DNA of 64,000 nucleotides from an uncultured Shinella sp. (GTDB lineage Bacteria; Pseudomonadota; Alphaproteobacteria; Rhizobiales; Rhizobiaceae), in contig NZ_CAMLFY010000008.1 of NCBI RefSeq assembly GCF_946479415.1, positions 14,591-78,590 of the forward strand, given 5' to 3'. A program made the translations under genes and the position numbers. Below the pieces are notes generated by a model. The model was not told the origin of the DNA, ran no database searches, and was given only the letters and a program-made list of their open reading frames with translations. Below are positions 27,708 through 36,695 of the stretch, piece after piece (the first letter of the stretch is position 1; the number at the start of each line of letters is the position of its first letter).

Positions 27708-28601
27708 ATGACAATGACGATTTCACGCCGGCAGGCGATTGCCGGCGCTCTCCTTGCAATACCCGCTGTTTCGGCCATGGCCGGCATGGCGGGGGCAGCC
27801 TCCGGCGGCACGCCACAGGAGCAGCTTGCCGAACTGGAAGCGCGCCACGAGGGCCGCATCGGGGTTGCCATACATAATCTCGCAACGAACGCCCGGCTCG
27901 GCCATAGCGCCGACGAGCGTTTCCTGATGTGCAGCACCTTCAAGGCCCTGCTGGCCGGGCACATCCTCGCCCGTGTCGATCGCAAGGAGGAGGCGCTGGA
28001 CCGCCGCATCGTCGTCAAGAAATCCGACCTTGTCGACTGGGCACCGGTCGTCGAAACGCGCGTCGGCGGTAAGGGCATCACGATTGCCGAACTCTGCGAG
28101 GCGACGATCACGCTCAGCGACAATGCCGCCGCCAATCTGCTGCTCGGCGCCTCGGGCGGCCCCAAGGCGCTCACTGCGTTCCTGCGTGGTCTCGGCGACG
28201 AGACCACTCGCCTCGACCGCACCGAGCCGACGCTCAACTATCACGAAGCGCCTGATGACGAGCGCGACACGACCACCCCGGTCGCGATGACCGAGACGCT
28301 GCGCAAGCTGATCTTCACGGATGTGCTGTCCCCGCGCTCCAAGGCCCAGCTTGCCGCCTGGCTCGTCATGAACAAGACGGGCGATACGCGGTTGCGCGCC
28401 GGCTTCCCGGCCGACTGGATGACCGGCGACAAGACCGGCACGAACGGCGACAAGGCCGGCAATGCCAATGACGTGGCGGTCGCCTGGTCGCCGAACCGCG
28501 GCGCCATCGTCGTTTCGGCCTTCGTGGAAATGCCCGGTATTTCCGGCGACGAGCGCAATGCCCTCATTGCTGAAATCGGCCGCATCGCCGCCGCCGTCTG
28601 A
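27708..28601 (+). CDS. bla: Class A beta-lactamase with Tat-type signal peptide
   Basis: 297 residues. All class A motifs are present: S76-T-F-K79, S137-D-N139, E173 in 'EPTLN' (the 166 position) and K242-T-G244. It hydrolyses beta-lactams in the periplasm. The N-terminus MTMTISRRQAIAGALLAIPA carries a twin-arginine S-R-R-Q-A-I motif before the hydrophobic core, so Tat export is likely. ATG 27708 is chosen because CAGGAA lies 8 nt upstream and the signal then begins normally. No LysR-type ampR lies nearby. It appears chromosomal and in local codon style, so an intrinsic enzyme rather than an acquired cassette. Confidence 0.95.
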   Translation: MTMTISRRQAIAGALLAIPAVSAMAGMAGAASGGTPQEQLAELEARHEGRIGVAIHNLATNARLGHSADERFLMCSTFKALLAGHILARVDRKEEALDRRIVVKKSDLVDWAPVVETRVGGKGITIAELCEATITLSDNAAANLLLGASGGPKALTAFLRGLGDETTRLDRTEPTLNYHEAPDDERDTTTPVAMTETLRKLIFTDVLSPRSKAQLAAWLVMNKTGDTRLRAGFPADWMTGDKTGTNGDKAGNANDVAVAWSPNRGAIVVSAFVEMPGISGDERNALIAEIGRIAAAV

Positions 28602-28632
28602 TTTTGCGGGGCGCTGCCGAAAGGGCGGCGCC

Positions 28633-28956
28633 TCAGCCTTCCAATTCACCCTTCAGTGCCGAAAGCACGCCCATCGCGTGCCCGGCATATTGACTGATCC
28701 AGCGGTCATGAATGGCTTGGATGGGCAGGGCGTTGAGGTGGTTCCAGCGCTCGCGACCCTCCTTGCGGGGAATGATCAGGTCTGCCTCTTCCAGCACCTT
28801 CAGATGCTGCATCACCGTGCAGCGATCCATCTCCGGAAATTTTTCGCACAATGCGCCCGTGGTCAACGGTGCGTGCTTGATCGCATCCAGCATCTGCCGC
28901 CGCTTTCCATTGGCGAGCGCCTTGAAAACGGCGTCCTCTGTCGATTCGCTTGACAT
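28633..28956 (-). CDS. ArsR family winged-helix regulator
   Basis: 107 residues. The HTH runs through 'ALANGKRRQMLDAIKHAPLT' and 'GALCEKFPEMDRCTVMQHLK', with the wing at 'LIIPRKEGRERWNHLNALPI'. No metal-binding Cys pair (ELCVCDL) is present, so it belongs to the non-metal ArsR group commonly paired with AHSA1/SRPBCC proteins. It is divergent from such a gene at 29027. A perfect inverted repeat covers its own start codon, which suggests autorepression. Confidence 0.9.
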   Translation of the reverse strand: MSSESTEDAVFKALANGKRRQMLDAIKHAPLTTGALCEKFPEMDRCTVMQHLKVLEEADLIIPRKEGRERWNHLNALPIQAIHDRWISQYAGHAMGVLSALKGELEG

Positions 28957-28974
28957 GTTATGTTTTTATAACAT
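28955..28974. promoter_or_regulatory. Operator-like inverted repeat between arsR and AHSA1 genes
   Basis: Perfect arms ATGTTAT (28955-28961) and ATAACAT (28968-28974) with a 6-nt spacer of mostly T. It overlaps the start codon of the ArsR gene and lies about 50 bases before the SRPBCC gene. This is the expected geometry for an ArsR-family dimer site; binding is inferred. Confidence 0.65.
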
Positions 28975-29026
28975 ATTTTGTCCGGGTACAAGGCAGAGGA
29001 GGGCCGAGCGCCCCAAGGAGGACGGC

Positions 29027-29515
29027 ATGACGCTGGAATTTCGTGTGAACGGGCGGATCGGCAAGCCCGTCGCCGACGTCTTCGACGCGGTGGTCAATCC
29101 GAAGAAGCTGAGCGGCTATTTCACCACGATCGGCGGCGCGAGCGCGCCGCTAGTCGAAGGCACCACGGTCACCTGGTGGGGCATGGCGCCCGTCATCGTG
29201 GACAAGGTCGAGGAAAACGCGCTGATCGTCTTTCGCTGGGATGCGATGGTCGATGAAGGCGAGGCGGCCTACAAGACGCGCGTCGAGATGCACTTCAAGC
29301 CACTGGACGATGGCGGCACCATGGTGACCATCGCCGAGACCGGCTGGCGCGACAACGATCGCGGCCAGAAATCCTCCTACATGAACTGCGAGGGCTGGTC
29401 GCAGATGCTGGCCTGCATGAAGGCCTATGTCGAATATGGCATCAACCTGCGCGAGGGCTATTACCCGAGCGAACTCAAGGGCGTCGTTGCCTCCGAGCAG
29501 CAGGATTTTACGTGA
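29027..29515 (+). CDS. SRPBCC (AHSA1-like) domain protein
   Basis: 162 residues forming a single START/Bet v1-like fold. 'VNGRIGKPVADVFDAVVNPK' is the N-terminal strand and helix, 'WWGM' and 'ENALIVFRWDAM' are the beta-sheet core, and 'CEGWSQMLACMKAYVEYG' is the C-terminal helix. AAGGAGG sits just before the ATG. These proteins bind hydrophobic ligands, and many are controlled by a neighbouring ArsR protein, as here. The ligand or reaction is unknown. Its stop lies 5 bases from the convergent L,D-transpeptidase gene. Confidence 0.88.
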   Translation: MTLEFRVNGRIGKPVADVFDAVVNPKKLSGYFTTIGGASAPLVEGTTVTWWGMAPVIVDKVEENALIVFRWDAMVDEGEAAYKTRVEMHFKPLDDGGTMVTIAETGWRDNDRGQKSSYMNCEGWSQMLACMKAYVEYGINLREGYYPSELKGVVASEQQDFT

Positions 29516-29519
29516 CGCG

Positions 29520-30248
29520 TCAGATCGCGGCCGGCGGCACGAGGCCGTCGGCGGCAGCCATCGGCGTCGCCTCGCTGGCCGGCGCCTGATGCTGCAGCAC
29601 GACGACGCGGCTGCCCGTCGGCACGCGGCTGTAGAGATCGATGATATCCTGGTTGAACAGCCGCACGCAGCCGCTTGAGACGGCCTTGCCGATCGACCAC
29701 GGCTCGGATGTGCCGTGGATGCGGAACAGCGTGTCCTTGCCATCCTTGTGCAGATAGAGCGCGCGGGGGCCGAGCGGGTTGGTCAGGCCCGGCTCCATGC
29801 CGCCGGCCCATTTCAGGTTCCGCTCCGGTTCGCGGGCGATCATGTTCTGCGTCGGCGTCCAGCGCGGCCATTCCGCCTTGCGGCCGATGCGCGCCGCGCC
29901 CTCGAATTCCAGCCCTGCCTTGCCGACGCCGATGCCATAGCGCATCGCCATGCCTTCACTCTGCACGAGATAGAGGAAGCGGTTCTGCGTATCGATGACG
30001 ATGGTGCCGGCCGGCTCCATGGTCTGGTAGGCGACCTGCTGGCGGAAGTATTTCGGATTGACCCGGCTGATATCCATCGCCGGCAGCGGGAAGCGCTCGT
30101 CGGGATGCGGCCCGTACATGGCGACATGCATGGGATCCGGCCCCTTCCTCTTCACCTCCATCGTGGTGGTGGCGCAGCCGGCCAACGTGGCGGCAAGGGC
30201 AAGAAGGGCAAGCGGGCGGAACACACACATCAAGACGGCACCTGTCAT
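29520..30248 (-). CDS. L,D-transpeptidase (YkuD) lipoprotein
   Basis: 242 residues. The N-terminus has a lipoprotein signal 'LALLALAATLAGC', with the Cys as the lipidation site. The YkuD catalytic domain contains 'HGTSEPWSIGKAVSSGCVRL', with the nucleophile Cys in SSGC and the conserved HGT and final Arg. Such enzymes make 3-3 peptidoglycan crosslinks or attach proteins to peptidoglycan in the periplasm; 3-3 crosslinks are abundant in Rhizobiaceae. The start at ATG 30248 is one of two options (30230 also keeps the lipobox). Confidence 0.92.
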   Translation of the reverse strand: MTGAVLMCVFRPLALLALAATLAGCATTTMEVKRKGPDPMHVAMYGPHPDERFPLPAMDISRVNPKYFRQQVAYQTMEPAGTIVIDTQNRFLYLVQSEGMAMRYGIGVGKAGLEFEGAARIGRKAEWPRWTPTQNMIAREPERNLKWAGGMEPGLTNPLGPRALYLHKDGKDTLFRIHGTSEPWSIGKAVSSGCVRLFNQDIIDLYSRVPTGSRVVVLQHQAPASEATPMAAADGLVPPAAI

Positions 30249-30388
30249 TTCGAATGTCAAATCTGGCCTTTGCGGCCTTTGGCCGGTTCTTCAGGGGCAA
30301 AGCCGGCGCGGGCAGGGCGAGAAAAAAGCGAAACTATGGCAAGGGCTTAGGTGTGGCTAATCGGTCACGCGATGATGGAGGTGGAAGG

Positions 30389-30536
30389 CCCCTCCCCAAC
30401 CCCTCCCCACAAGGGGGAGGGGCTAAACTGCCGCTCCGTTTCGCGTTTCTTTGCCGGATCTGCTAGCAGCCGCGTTGATGACGGGATGAAACGGATCGGC
30501 ATTGTAAGTCCCTCCCCCTTGTGGGGAGGGCTTTCC
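30389..30536. repeat. Compound palindromic repeat related to the 155-bp family, diverged
   Basis: The left part CCCCTCCCCACAAGGGGGAG (about 30400-30420) is itself a hairpin. The right part CCCTCCCCCTTGTGGGGAGG (about 30510-30531) is its reverse complement, so the whole can fold into a large cruciform or hairpin enclosing about 90 bases. The TCCCCxxAAGGGGGA core matches the copies at 21.45, 47.89 and 58.04 kb; the outer arms differ. It sits just ahead of recO. Confidence 0.7.
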
Positions 30537-30580
30537 CGCCCGGCTTGCTCCCGTCCCGCCAACGGCGTAAGGCTTCACCC

Positions 30581-31345
30581 ATGCAATGGAGTGACGAGGC
30601 CATCGTTCTGGGCGTGCGGCGCCACGGCGAGACATCCGTGATCGTCGAGGTGATGACGCGCGAGCGCGGGCGCCATCTCGGCATGGTGCGCGGCGGCCGT
30701 TCGCGGACCATGCAGCCAGTGCTCCAGCCCGGCAATTCGGTTGATATCACTTGGCGGGCACGGCTCGACGAGCATCTCGGCGAGTTCCGTGTCGAACCGC
30801 TCGAACTGCGCGCCGGCCGGCTGATGGAGACGGCGACCGCCGTTTACGGCGTGCAGGCCATGGCGGCGCTCTTGCGCTTCCTGCCGGAGCGCGATCCGCA
30901 TCCGCATCTCTACGAAGCACTTTCCGTTATCCTCGGCCACCTGCATGAACCCGCCGATGCCGGCGAACTGTTCATCCGTTTCGAGCTTGCCGTGCTGAAC
31001 GATCTCGGCTTCGGGCTCGATCTGATCGAATGCGTCGCGACAGGTGTGAAGGACGACCTTTGCTACGTCTCGCCGAAATCCGGCCGCGCCGTGTCACGCG
31101 CAGCGGGCGCCCCCTGGGCGGACAAGATGCTGGCGCTTCCCGCCTTCCTCGGCGATGAAAGCCGGCACGCGGCCGATACCGCCGCCCTTGCCGATGGTTT
31201 TCGCCTCACGGCCTTTTTCCTCAACCGCCATGTTTGCGAACCGCGCGGGCTGGAGCTGGCCAATGCCCGCGAGGGCTTCGTGCAGGCGGCACTGAAGGCC
31301 CTCGGCGGATCGAAAAACGATCAACCCGAAGAGGCGCATGCATGA
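30581..31345 (+). CDS. recO: DNA repair protein RecO
   Basis: 254 residues. The N-terminal OB fold ('[20 protein letters not shown]', '[11 protein letters not shown]', '[17 protein letters not shown]') is followed by the helical RecO C-terminal domain ('[12 protein letters not shown]', '[15 protein letters not shown]'). The '[11 protein letters not shown]' segment is typical of alphaproteobacterial RecO, which lacks a complete four-Cys zinc site. RecO loads RecA with RecR in gap repair. Its stop overlaps the next gene by ATGA. Confidence 0.95.
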   Translation: MQWSDEAIVLGVRRHGETSVIVEVMTRERGRHLGMVRGGRSRTMQPVLQPGNSVDITWRARLDEHLGEFRVEPLELRAGRLMETATAVYGVQAMAALLRFLPERDPHPHLYEALSVILGHLHEPADAGELFIRFELAVLNDLGFGLDLIECVATGVKDDLCYVSPKSGRAVSRAAGAPWADKMLALPAFLGDESRHAADTAALADGFRLTAFFLNRHVCEPRGLELANAREGFVQAALKALGGSKNDQPEEAHA

Positions 31346-31851
31346 CGGTGGAAATCTATCCGGGGCTGACGGTCGGCGGCATCGGCACGCTGCCGCTCGA
31401 CGTGGTGCAGCGTGACGGCGGCCTGAAGGTCCTGCAGACGATGCTGTCGGGCGATCTGCCCGCGCCGCCCATGTGCCGCACACTCGCCTTCTCGATGCGG
31501 GAGGTGGAAGACGGCCGCGTTGTCTTCTCCGGCATGCCCTCGGCCGATCACCTCAATCCGCTCGGCACCGTGCATGGCGGCTGGACGGCGACGGTGATGG
31601 ATTCCGCACTCGGCTGCGCGGTGTTCTCCGTCATCAAGCCGGGCGAGGCCTATACGACCATCGAATTCAAATTGAACCTCGTGCGCCCCGTATTGCCCGG
31701 CATGGGCGAGGTGTTCTGCGAGGGAAAGATCGTCCATCGCGGCCGCACCATCGCCACGTCGGAAGCCTGGCTGCGCGACAAGAACGGCAAGCTTCTGGCC
31801 CACGGCACGGAAACCTGTGCCATCTTCCCCATCGAAAATCTCATGCGATAA
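31342..31851 (+). CDS. PaaI-type hotdog-fold thioesterase
   Basis: 169 residues. The hotdog core is '[20 protein letters not shown]', where the HGG(W/A) and following Asp are the usual active-site region of the PaaI/YbgC group, followed by '[14 protein letters not shown]' and '[20 protein letters not shown]'. It probably hydrolyses an acyl-CoA or acyl-ACP thioester in the cytoplasm; the substrate is unknown. The ATG overlaps the recO stop (ATGA), so it is coupled with recO. Confidence 0.9.
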   Translation: MTVEIYPGLTVGGIGTLPLDVVQRDGGLKVLQTMLSGDLPAPPMCRTLAFSMREVEDGRVVFSGMPSADHLNPLGTVHGGWTATVMDSALGCAVFSVIKPGEAYTTIEFKLNLVRPVLPGMGEVFCEGKIVHRGRTIATSEAWLRDKNGKLLAHGTETCAIFPIENLMR

Positions 31852-31947
31852 CTCCGAAGAGATTACTGCGCTGAAACGTAACCCCGTTTGGCGTTTGGAT
31901 AAAACCGGGTAGTCTCGCCACCCGGACTGTGCCGTGCTGGAGACGCA

Positions 31948-34776
31948 ATGCTCGAAATCCTTTCCCTGGTCGCGATTGGCCTCGCGCTCTATACGCTCAA
32001 CGCCTCGCGCAACAGCGCGCAGAAAATCGGCGCCGAGGTGATGCGGCTGAAGGGCGAGATCGAGGCGCTGAAGGCGAGCGGCGTTACGCTGCCCGCCACT
32101 GAAGCCGAACCGGTTGCCGAAACGCTGGAAACCGCGCGGGAAGAGGCGACGGACGAGCCTGTAACGGCCGATTTCGCGAGCCCCTGGACGGCGAAAAGCG
32201 GCGAGGCGGATGCAGGTCGCGCGATCTTCGGTGGTGAAACCTCCACCGTGCCGGCCGGAGCCGTTGCCGCCAGCGAAACGGCGGAAGAGGTGGTGGCCGC
32301 GCCCGCCGTCACGCCGGCCAAGCCGAAGGAAAGCTTCGAAAGCCGCATCGGTGCGCGCTGGGCCGTCTGGGTGGGCGGCATTGCGCTGGCGCTCGGCGGT
32401 ATCTTCATGGTGAAATATTCCATCGAGGCCGGCCTGCTCAGCCCCGCCGTGCGCCTGTCGCTGGCCGCTGCTTTCGGCCTGGTTCTGATGGCGGCCGGCG
32501 AATTCGTGCGCCGCCGCACCCAGCCGCTGATCGCCAATGCCTTCCAGAACGCCATGATTCCCGGCGTGCTGACGGCCGCCGGCGCCATCACGCTCTTCGC
32601 CGTCACCTATGTCTCCTACGAGTTCTACAGTTACTTCGGCCCGGTCACGGCCTTCGTGCTGCTCGCCGCCGTCTCCTTCGCGACGATCGGTCTCTCGCTG
32701 CTGCACGGGCAGGCGCTCGCCGGCCTCGGCCTCTTGGCCTCCATGCTGACACCGGCGCTGGTCGCGACGGAAGAGCCGAGCGCCTGGGGCCTGTTCGGCT
32801 TCCTCATCGTCGCCTGGCTTGCCACCTTCGCCGCCTCGCGCATCCGCCGCTGGCAGGTCGTGCCCGCACTTGCCAATGCCGGCATGGCGCTTTGGGCCGT
32901 GCTCTATCTCTCGCAGGCCAGCACGGTCGATGTGGTGCCGGCCCTCGTCGCCCTGCTGGTGCTTGCCCTCGGCCATGGCCTGATCTGGCCGGGCAATGTG
33001 ACGGCCGAAGACCTGCCGCAGCCCGTCGGCGCCAAATCGCCTGATGCGCTCGACCGTTTGCTCGCGCCGCCCGCGGTGGCGGTATCGCTCACCGGCGCAC
33101 TCGCCATGACCTTCCCGGCGCTGGTGCTGGCAAGCGCCGTGCCGACGCTCGCCCATGCAGACTATGCCTTCGTCATCATCACCCTTGCGCTCGCCGTGCT
33201 CGGCGCGTTGCGCGGCTGGGCGATCTATGCGGCGATCCTCTCCGGCATCGCCGTGTTGCTCGGCACCGCCAGCATCGCGGCCGTGCCGGGTGGCATCTTC
33301 GTCGATGGCATCGGCACGCTGGCGCCGCCGACGCTGGAGGGAACGACGCCGGTCGCCGTCGTCGCCGGCCCGCTGCCGGTCAATCTGCTGCTCGTGCTTG
33401 CCGTGCTCTATGCCGCCATCGGCCTTGCCGGTGTGCGCCTGCGCAGCACCTTGCCCGGCTTCGCCTCTGTCTGGAGCGTGCTGGCCCCGGCCGTGCCCTT
33501 TGCGGTTCTCAGCATCAGCTTCTTCACCTTCGGCAACCTTTCCTTCGACGCCAAACACGGGCTTCTCGCCCTTGTCCTCGGCCTCGTCTTCTTCGCCGCC
33601 GCGGAAGCCTTTTCGCGCGAGAGAGCGGAGGAGGAAGGCCTCTTCCTGCCGCAGTGGACGCTTTCCGCCGGTGGCTTCGCCTTCCTCATTCTGGCGCTGC
33701 ATGCCCTGACAGATGGTCTCGTCACCACGCTCGGCATCATCCTGCTCGGCACCATCGCCGTCTTCGCCACCCGCCTGCGCCGCTGGCCGGTTCTGCCCTG
33801 GCTGATGGCCGGTGCCGCCGCCGTCGTTGCTGGCCGCATCGCCTGGGAGCCCACCATCGTCGGCGCCGCGAACCTCTCGAAGACGCCCGTCTTCAATCAG
33901 CTTCTCGCCGGCTACGGCATTCCCGCCGCCCTTCTGGCGGTCTCGGCGTTCGAGCTGCGCCGCTGGCCGGGCGAGCGCATCCGCAATCTTCTCCAGGCAC
34001 TCGCCAGCCTCTTCCTGCTTCTGACGGCCGCGATCCTCGTGCGCCACGGCATGAATGGCGGCGTGCTCGACAGCTCCGTGCCGACGCTCGGCGAACAGGC
34101 GACCTATACGCTGCTCGTGATCGGCGCCTCGGCCATCATGATGTCGCTCGACCTGAAATCACCGAGTCCGGTCTTCCGCTACGGCTCGATGGTCGTCGGC
34201 GGGCTCTCGGTCCTGTCGGTGCTGAGCGCGCATTTCATCGGCCTCAACCCGTATTTCACCGGCGAACTGCTCGGCAAATGGCCGGTGCTCGATCTCCTGC
34301 TCGTCGGCTACCTGCTGCCCGGCATCGCCTATGGCGGCCTGGCCTGGTATGCGCGCGGCCGCCGACCGATGCCCTATGTCATCCTGCTCGCGCTCTCCAG
34401 CGTCGCGCTGGTCTTCGCCTGGGTTACGCTGTCGGTGCGCCGCTACTGGCACGGCGAAGGCATCGCGGACTGGAAGGGCTTCCTCCAGTCGGAGACCTAC
34501 ACCTATTCTGTGGTCTGGCTGCTGCTCGGCGTGCTGCTTCTGGCGGTCGGCTCGAAATTCGATTCCAAGAGCATCCGCCTTGCTTCCGCCGGTCTCGTTC
34601 TGATCGCGGTGGTGAAGGTGTTCCTGATCGACATGGCCAATCTCGAAGGCATTCTGCGCGCGCTGTCCTTCATCGGGCTCGGCGCGGTGCTGATCGGCAT
34701 CGGCCTGTTCTATCAGAAAATCCTCTCTGGAAAGTCCGGGGCGGGTGAAAAGCCGGAATTGAACGTCGGGGCGTGA
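31948..34776 (+). CDS. Large DUF2339 polytopic membrane protein
   Basis: 942 residues. A first membrane helix ('LEILSLVAIGLALYTLNA') is followed by a predicted coiled coil and an Ala/Glu/Thr-rich linker to about residue 125. From 'FESRIGARWAVWVGGIALAL' onward there are roughly two dozen hydrophobic segments to the C-terminus. The 'ARWAVWVGGIALALGGIF' motif is characteristic of DUF2339 proteins. GGAG lies 7 nt before the ATG. It is an inner-membrane protein of unknown function, found in many proteobacteria. No partner gene is obvious; the thioesterase gene upstream is about 100 bases away. Confidence 0.88.
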   Translation: MLEILSLVAIGLALYTLNASRNSAQKIGAEVMRLKGEIEALKASGVTLPATEAEPVAETLETAREEATDEPVTADFASPWTAKSGEADAGRAIFGGETSTVPAGAVAASETAEEVVAAPAVTPAKPKESFESRIGARWAVWVGGIALALGGIFMVKYSIEAGLLSPAVRLSLAAAFGLVLMAAGEFVRRRTQPLIANAFQNAMIPGVLTAAGAITLFAVTYVSYEFYSYFGPVTAFVLLAAVSFATIGLSLLHGQALAGLGLLASMLTPALVATEEPSAWGLFGFLIVAWLATFAASRIRRWQVVPALANAGMALWAVLYLSQASTVDVVPALVALLVLALGHGLIWPGNVTAEDLPQPVGAKSPDALDRLLAPPAVAVSLTGALAMTFPALVLASAVPTLAHADYAFVIITLALAVLGALRGWAIYAAILSGIAVLLGTASIAAVPGGIFVDGIGTLAPPTLEGTTPVAVVAGPLPVNLLLVLAVLYAAIGLAGVRLRSTLPGFASVWSVLAPAVPFAVLSISFFTFGNLSFDAKHGLLALVLGLVFFAAAEAFSRERAEEEGLFLPQWTLSAGGFAFLILALHALTDGLVTTLGIILLGTIAVFATRLRRWPVLPWLMAGAAAVVAGRIAWEPTIVGAANLSKTPVFNQLLAGYGIPAALLAVSAFELRRWPGERIRNLLQALASLFLLLTAAILVRHGMNGGVLDSSVPTLGEQATYTLLVIGASAIMMSLDLKSPSPVFRYGSMVVGGLSVLSVLSAHFIGLNPYFTGELLGKWPVLDLLLVGYLLPGIAYGGLAWYARGRRPMPYVILLALSSVALVFAWVTLSVRRYWHGEGIADWKGFLQSETYTYSVVWLLLGVLLLAVGSKFDSKSIRLASAGLVLIAVVKVFLIDMANLEGILRALSFIGLGAVLIGIGLFYQKILSGKSGAGEKPELNVGA

Positions 34777-34811
34777 CGGGGTAGGTCTGCGGCAATCGAA
34801 ACGGATTGCCC

Positions 34812-35465
34812 ATGTCCTTCACCTGCCTTGCCGCCGCTTTCACGCCCCTGGGACGGCTCGCCGAGCGCCTGCTGCCGCAGGCCTTCGCGGCCGATGACGG
34901 CTCGCACGATGCCGCCCATCTCATCCGCGTGTGGAAGAGCGCCCGCCGCATTCAGGCGGAGGAGGGCGGCGATCCGCGTCTGCTCGCCGCCGCCGTGCTG
35001 CTGCATGATTGCGTGGCGGTGGAGAAGAACTCGCCGCTGCGTGCCGAGGCCTCGCGCCTTGCCGCCGAAAAGGCCGCGACGCTGCTTGCCGCCGAAGGCT
35101 GGAGCGATGCGGATGTGGCCGCCGTCAGCCACGCCATCCTCACCCACAGCTTCTCCGCCAATATCGCGCCCGAGACGCTGGAGGCGAAGATCGTGCAGGA
35201 TGCCGACCGGCTCGATGCCATCGGCATGGTGGGCGCGGCACGCTGCTTCTACATTGCCGGCCGCATGGGCAGCGGCCTCTACGATCCCATGGATCCGCTC
35301 GCCGAAAACCGCCCGCTCGACGACAAGGCCTTCGCCATCGATCATTTCGAGGTGAAGCTGTTCAAGCTGGCGGATGGCTTCCAGACGGCGGCAGGCGCTC
35401 GCATGGCGCTGGAGCGCACCGAGCGCCTGCGCGCGATCCGCGACATGTTTCTGGATGAAATCTGA
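34812..35465 (+). CDS. HD domain metal-dependent phosphohydrolase (YedJ-like)
   Basis: 217 residues. HD motif elements are 'DGSHDAAHLIRVW' (first His, H..xH), 'LLAAAVLLHDCV' (HD pair), 'THSF' and 'VQDADRLDAIGMVGAARCFY' (distal Asp). The spacing fits the YedJ/YpgQ-type HD hydrolases that dephosphorylate nucleotides or similar small molecules. ATG 34812 is preferred to an upstream TTG. No signal peptide is seen. The substrate is unknown. Confidence 0.88.
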   Translation: MSFTCLAAAFTPLGRLAERLLPQAFAADDGSHDAAHLIRVWKSARRIQAEEGGDPRLLAAAVLLHDCVAVEKNSPLRAEASRLAAEKAATLLAAEGWSDADVAAVSHAILTHSFSANIAPETLEAKIVQDADRLDAIGMVGAARCFYIAGRMGSGLYDPMDPLAENRPLDDKAFAIDHFEVKLFKLADGFQTAAGARMALERTERLRAIRDMFLDEI

Positions 35466-35544
35466 ACGAAAACATGCTTTTATGCCGCCGGATTGAATCG
35501 CTCCGGCAGAGCGTTGAATCAAGATTTGAAGGAAGGGACGTGCG

Positions 35545-36390
35545 ATGAAGATCGAGGGCCTCAACATTCACCCGCTGAAGAGCGGCCGGGCCATTCCCGT
35601 CGAAAGCGCGACGGTGCGTCTCGACGGTCTCGCCGGCGACCGCCGCTTCATGATCGTCGAGCCCGACGGTCACTTCATCACCCAGCGCGAATTGCAGGCG
35701 CTCGCCCGCGTCGAGGCGACGGCGGTGGGCGAAAGCCTGCATCTCGAAATGGAAGGCCGCCAGCTCTTCGCGAGCTTCGAGCCGGAAGACCGTCTCGACG
35801 TCACCGTCTGGGATAGCCCCGTCAACGCCGCCGTCGCCGACGAGGCGGTCAACGACGTGCTGTCCGACTGGCTCGAGCGTCCGGTCAAGCTCGTCCATAT
35901 GGACGCGCTGGCGCACCGCACCGAGGGCGAGGACTGGGCCGAAACGCCGGTCCCCGTCGGCTTCGCCGATGGTTTCCCCATCCTCGTCACCACGACCGGC
36001 TCGCTTGCCGATCTCAACCGGACGCTGGTCGCCAAGGGCCAGGAGCCGGTCGGCATGGACCGCTTCCGCACCAATATCCTCGTCTCCTGCGACGATCCCT
36101 GGGACGAGGATTTTTGGGAAGCGATCGAGATCAATGGCATCCTCTTCGATTTCGTCAAACCCTGTGCGCGCTGCATCATGACCACGCAGGACCAGATGAC
36201 CGGCGAGCGCATCGGCGGCAATCCCATCCAGGGCCTCGCCGAAAAGCGCATGTCCGCCGACCGCCGTGTGCCCGGCGTGCTCTTCGGCTGGAACGCCGTG
36301 CCGCGCGGCGAAGGCGAAATACGCCTCGGTGACACGGTGCGCGTGACGAAGACGCGCACCGAACGCTGGCCGATGAAGGTGCGCGCTTAG
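35545..36390 (+). CDS. MOSC domain protein (YcbX/mARC-like, without ferredoxin domain)
   Basis: 281 residues. The N-terminal MOSC_N beta-barrel ('KIEGLNIHPLKSGRAIPVES', 'GLAGDRRFMIVEPDGHFITQ') precedes the MOSC core, with the molybdenum-ligand Cys in 'KPCARCIMTTQD' and 'GGNPIQGLAEKR'. The family reduces N-hydroxylated bases using a sulfurated Mo cofactor. E. coli YcbX carries an extra C-terminal 2Fe-2S domain that is absent here, so a separate electron donor is needed. GGAAGGGA lies ahead of the ATG. It is followed by vapBC. Confidence 0.92.
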   Translation: MKIEGLNIHPLKSGRAIPVESATVRLDGLAGDRRFMIVEPDGHFITQRELQALARVEATAVGESLHLEMEGRQLFASFEPEDRLDVTVWDSPVNAAVADEAVNDVLSDWLERPVKLVHMDALAHRTEGEDWAETPVPVGFADGFPILVTTTGSLADLNRTLVAKGQEPVGMDRFRTNILVSCDDPWDEDFWEAIEINGILFDFVKPCARCIMTTQDQMTGERIGGNPIQGLAEKRMSADRRVPGVLFGWNAVPRGEGEIRLGDTVRVTKTRTERWPMKVRA

Positions 36391-36400
36391 CGGTGAAATC

Positions 36401-36445
36401 TTGCGGTTTCTGCGCCTTTACCTTATGTATATCCCATAGGGATAT
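36401..36445 (+). promoter_or_regulatory. vapBC promoter with palindromic operator
   Basis: TTGCGG (36401-36406), a 17-nt spacer and TATGTA (36424-36429) look like a sigma-70 promoter. Abutting it is a perfect palindrome ATATCCC-ATA-GGGATAT (36429-36445). An operator over the transcription start fits autorepression by the VapB/VapC complex. Confidence 0.6.
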
Positions 36446-36461
36446 CACATAGGAGCGGTGC

Positions 36462-36695
36462 ATGGCCAATTCGACCGTTTTCACCAGCAACCGCAGCCAG
36501 GCCGTGCGCCTTCCGAAAGCGGTCGCCTTTCCTGAGGATGTGCATCAGGTCGATATACTCAAGATCGGTCGCAGCCGTGTCATTGTCCCGCAGGGCCAGC
36601 GGTGGGATGATCTGTTTCTCAACGGACCGCGTGTTAGCGATGATTTCCTGAGCGAGCGGGCGCAGCCGGCGGCGGAAGAGCGCGAGACGTTCTGA
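36462..36695 (+). CDS. vapB: VapB-type antitoxin (AbrB/SpoVT fold)
   Basis: 77 residues. The N-terminal swapped-hairpin DNA-binding domain reads 'FTSNRSQAVRLPKAVAFPED', the classical VapB pattern. The acidic C-terminal tail ('LSERAQPAAEERETF') should wrap the toxin. AGGAG lies just before the ATG. The stop overlaps the toxin start by one base (TGATG), so the pair is coupled. A palindromic operator lies upstream. Confidence 0.93.
   Translation: MANSTVFTSNRSQAVRLPKAVAFPEDVHQVDILKIGRSRVIVPQGQRWDDLFLNGPRVSDDFLSERAQPAAEERETF

Noticed and set aside
31321..34047. A 908-codon open frame on the minus strand
   Set aside because: It is antisense to the DUF2339 gene and the thioesterase gene; the sequence is Gly/Arg/Glu/His low complexity.
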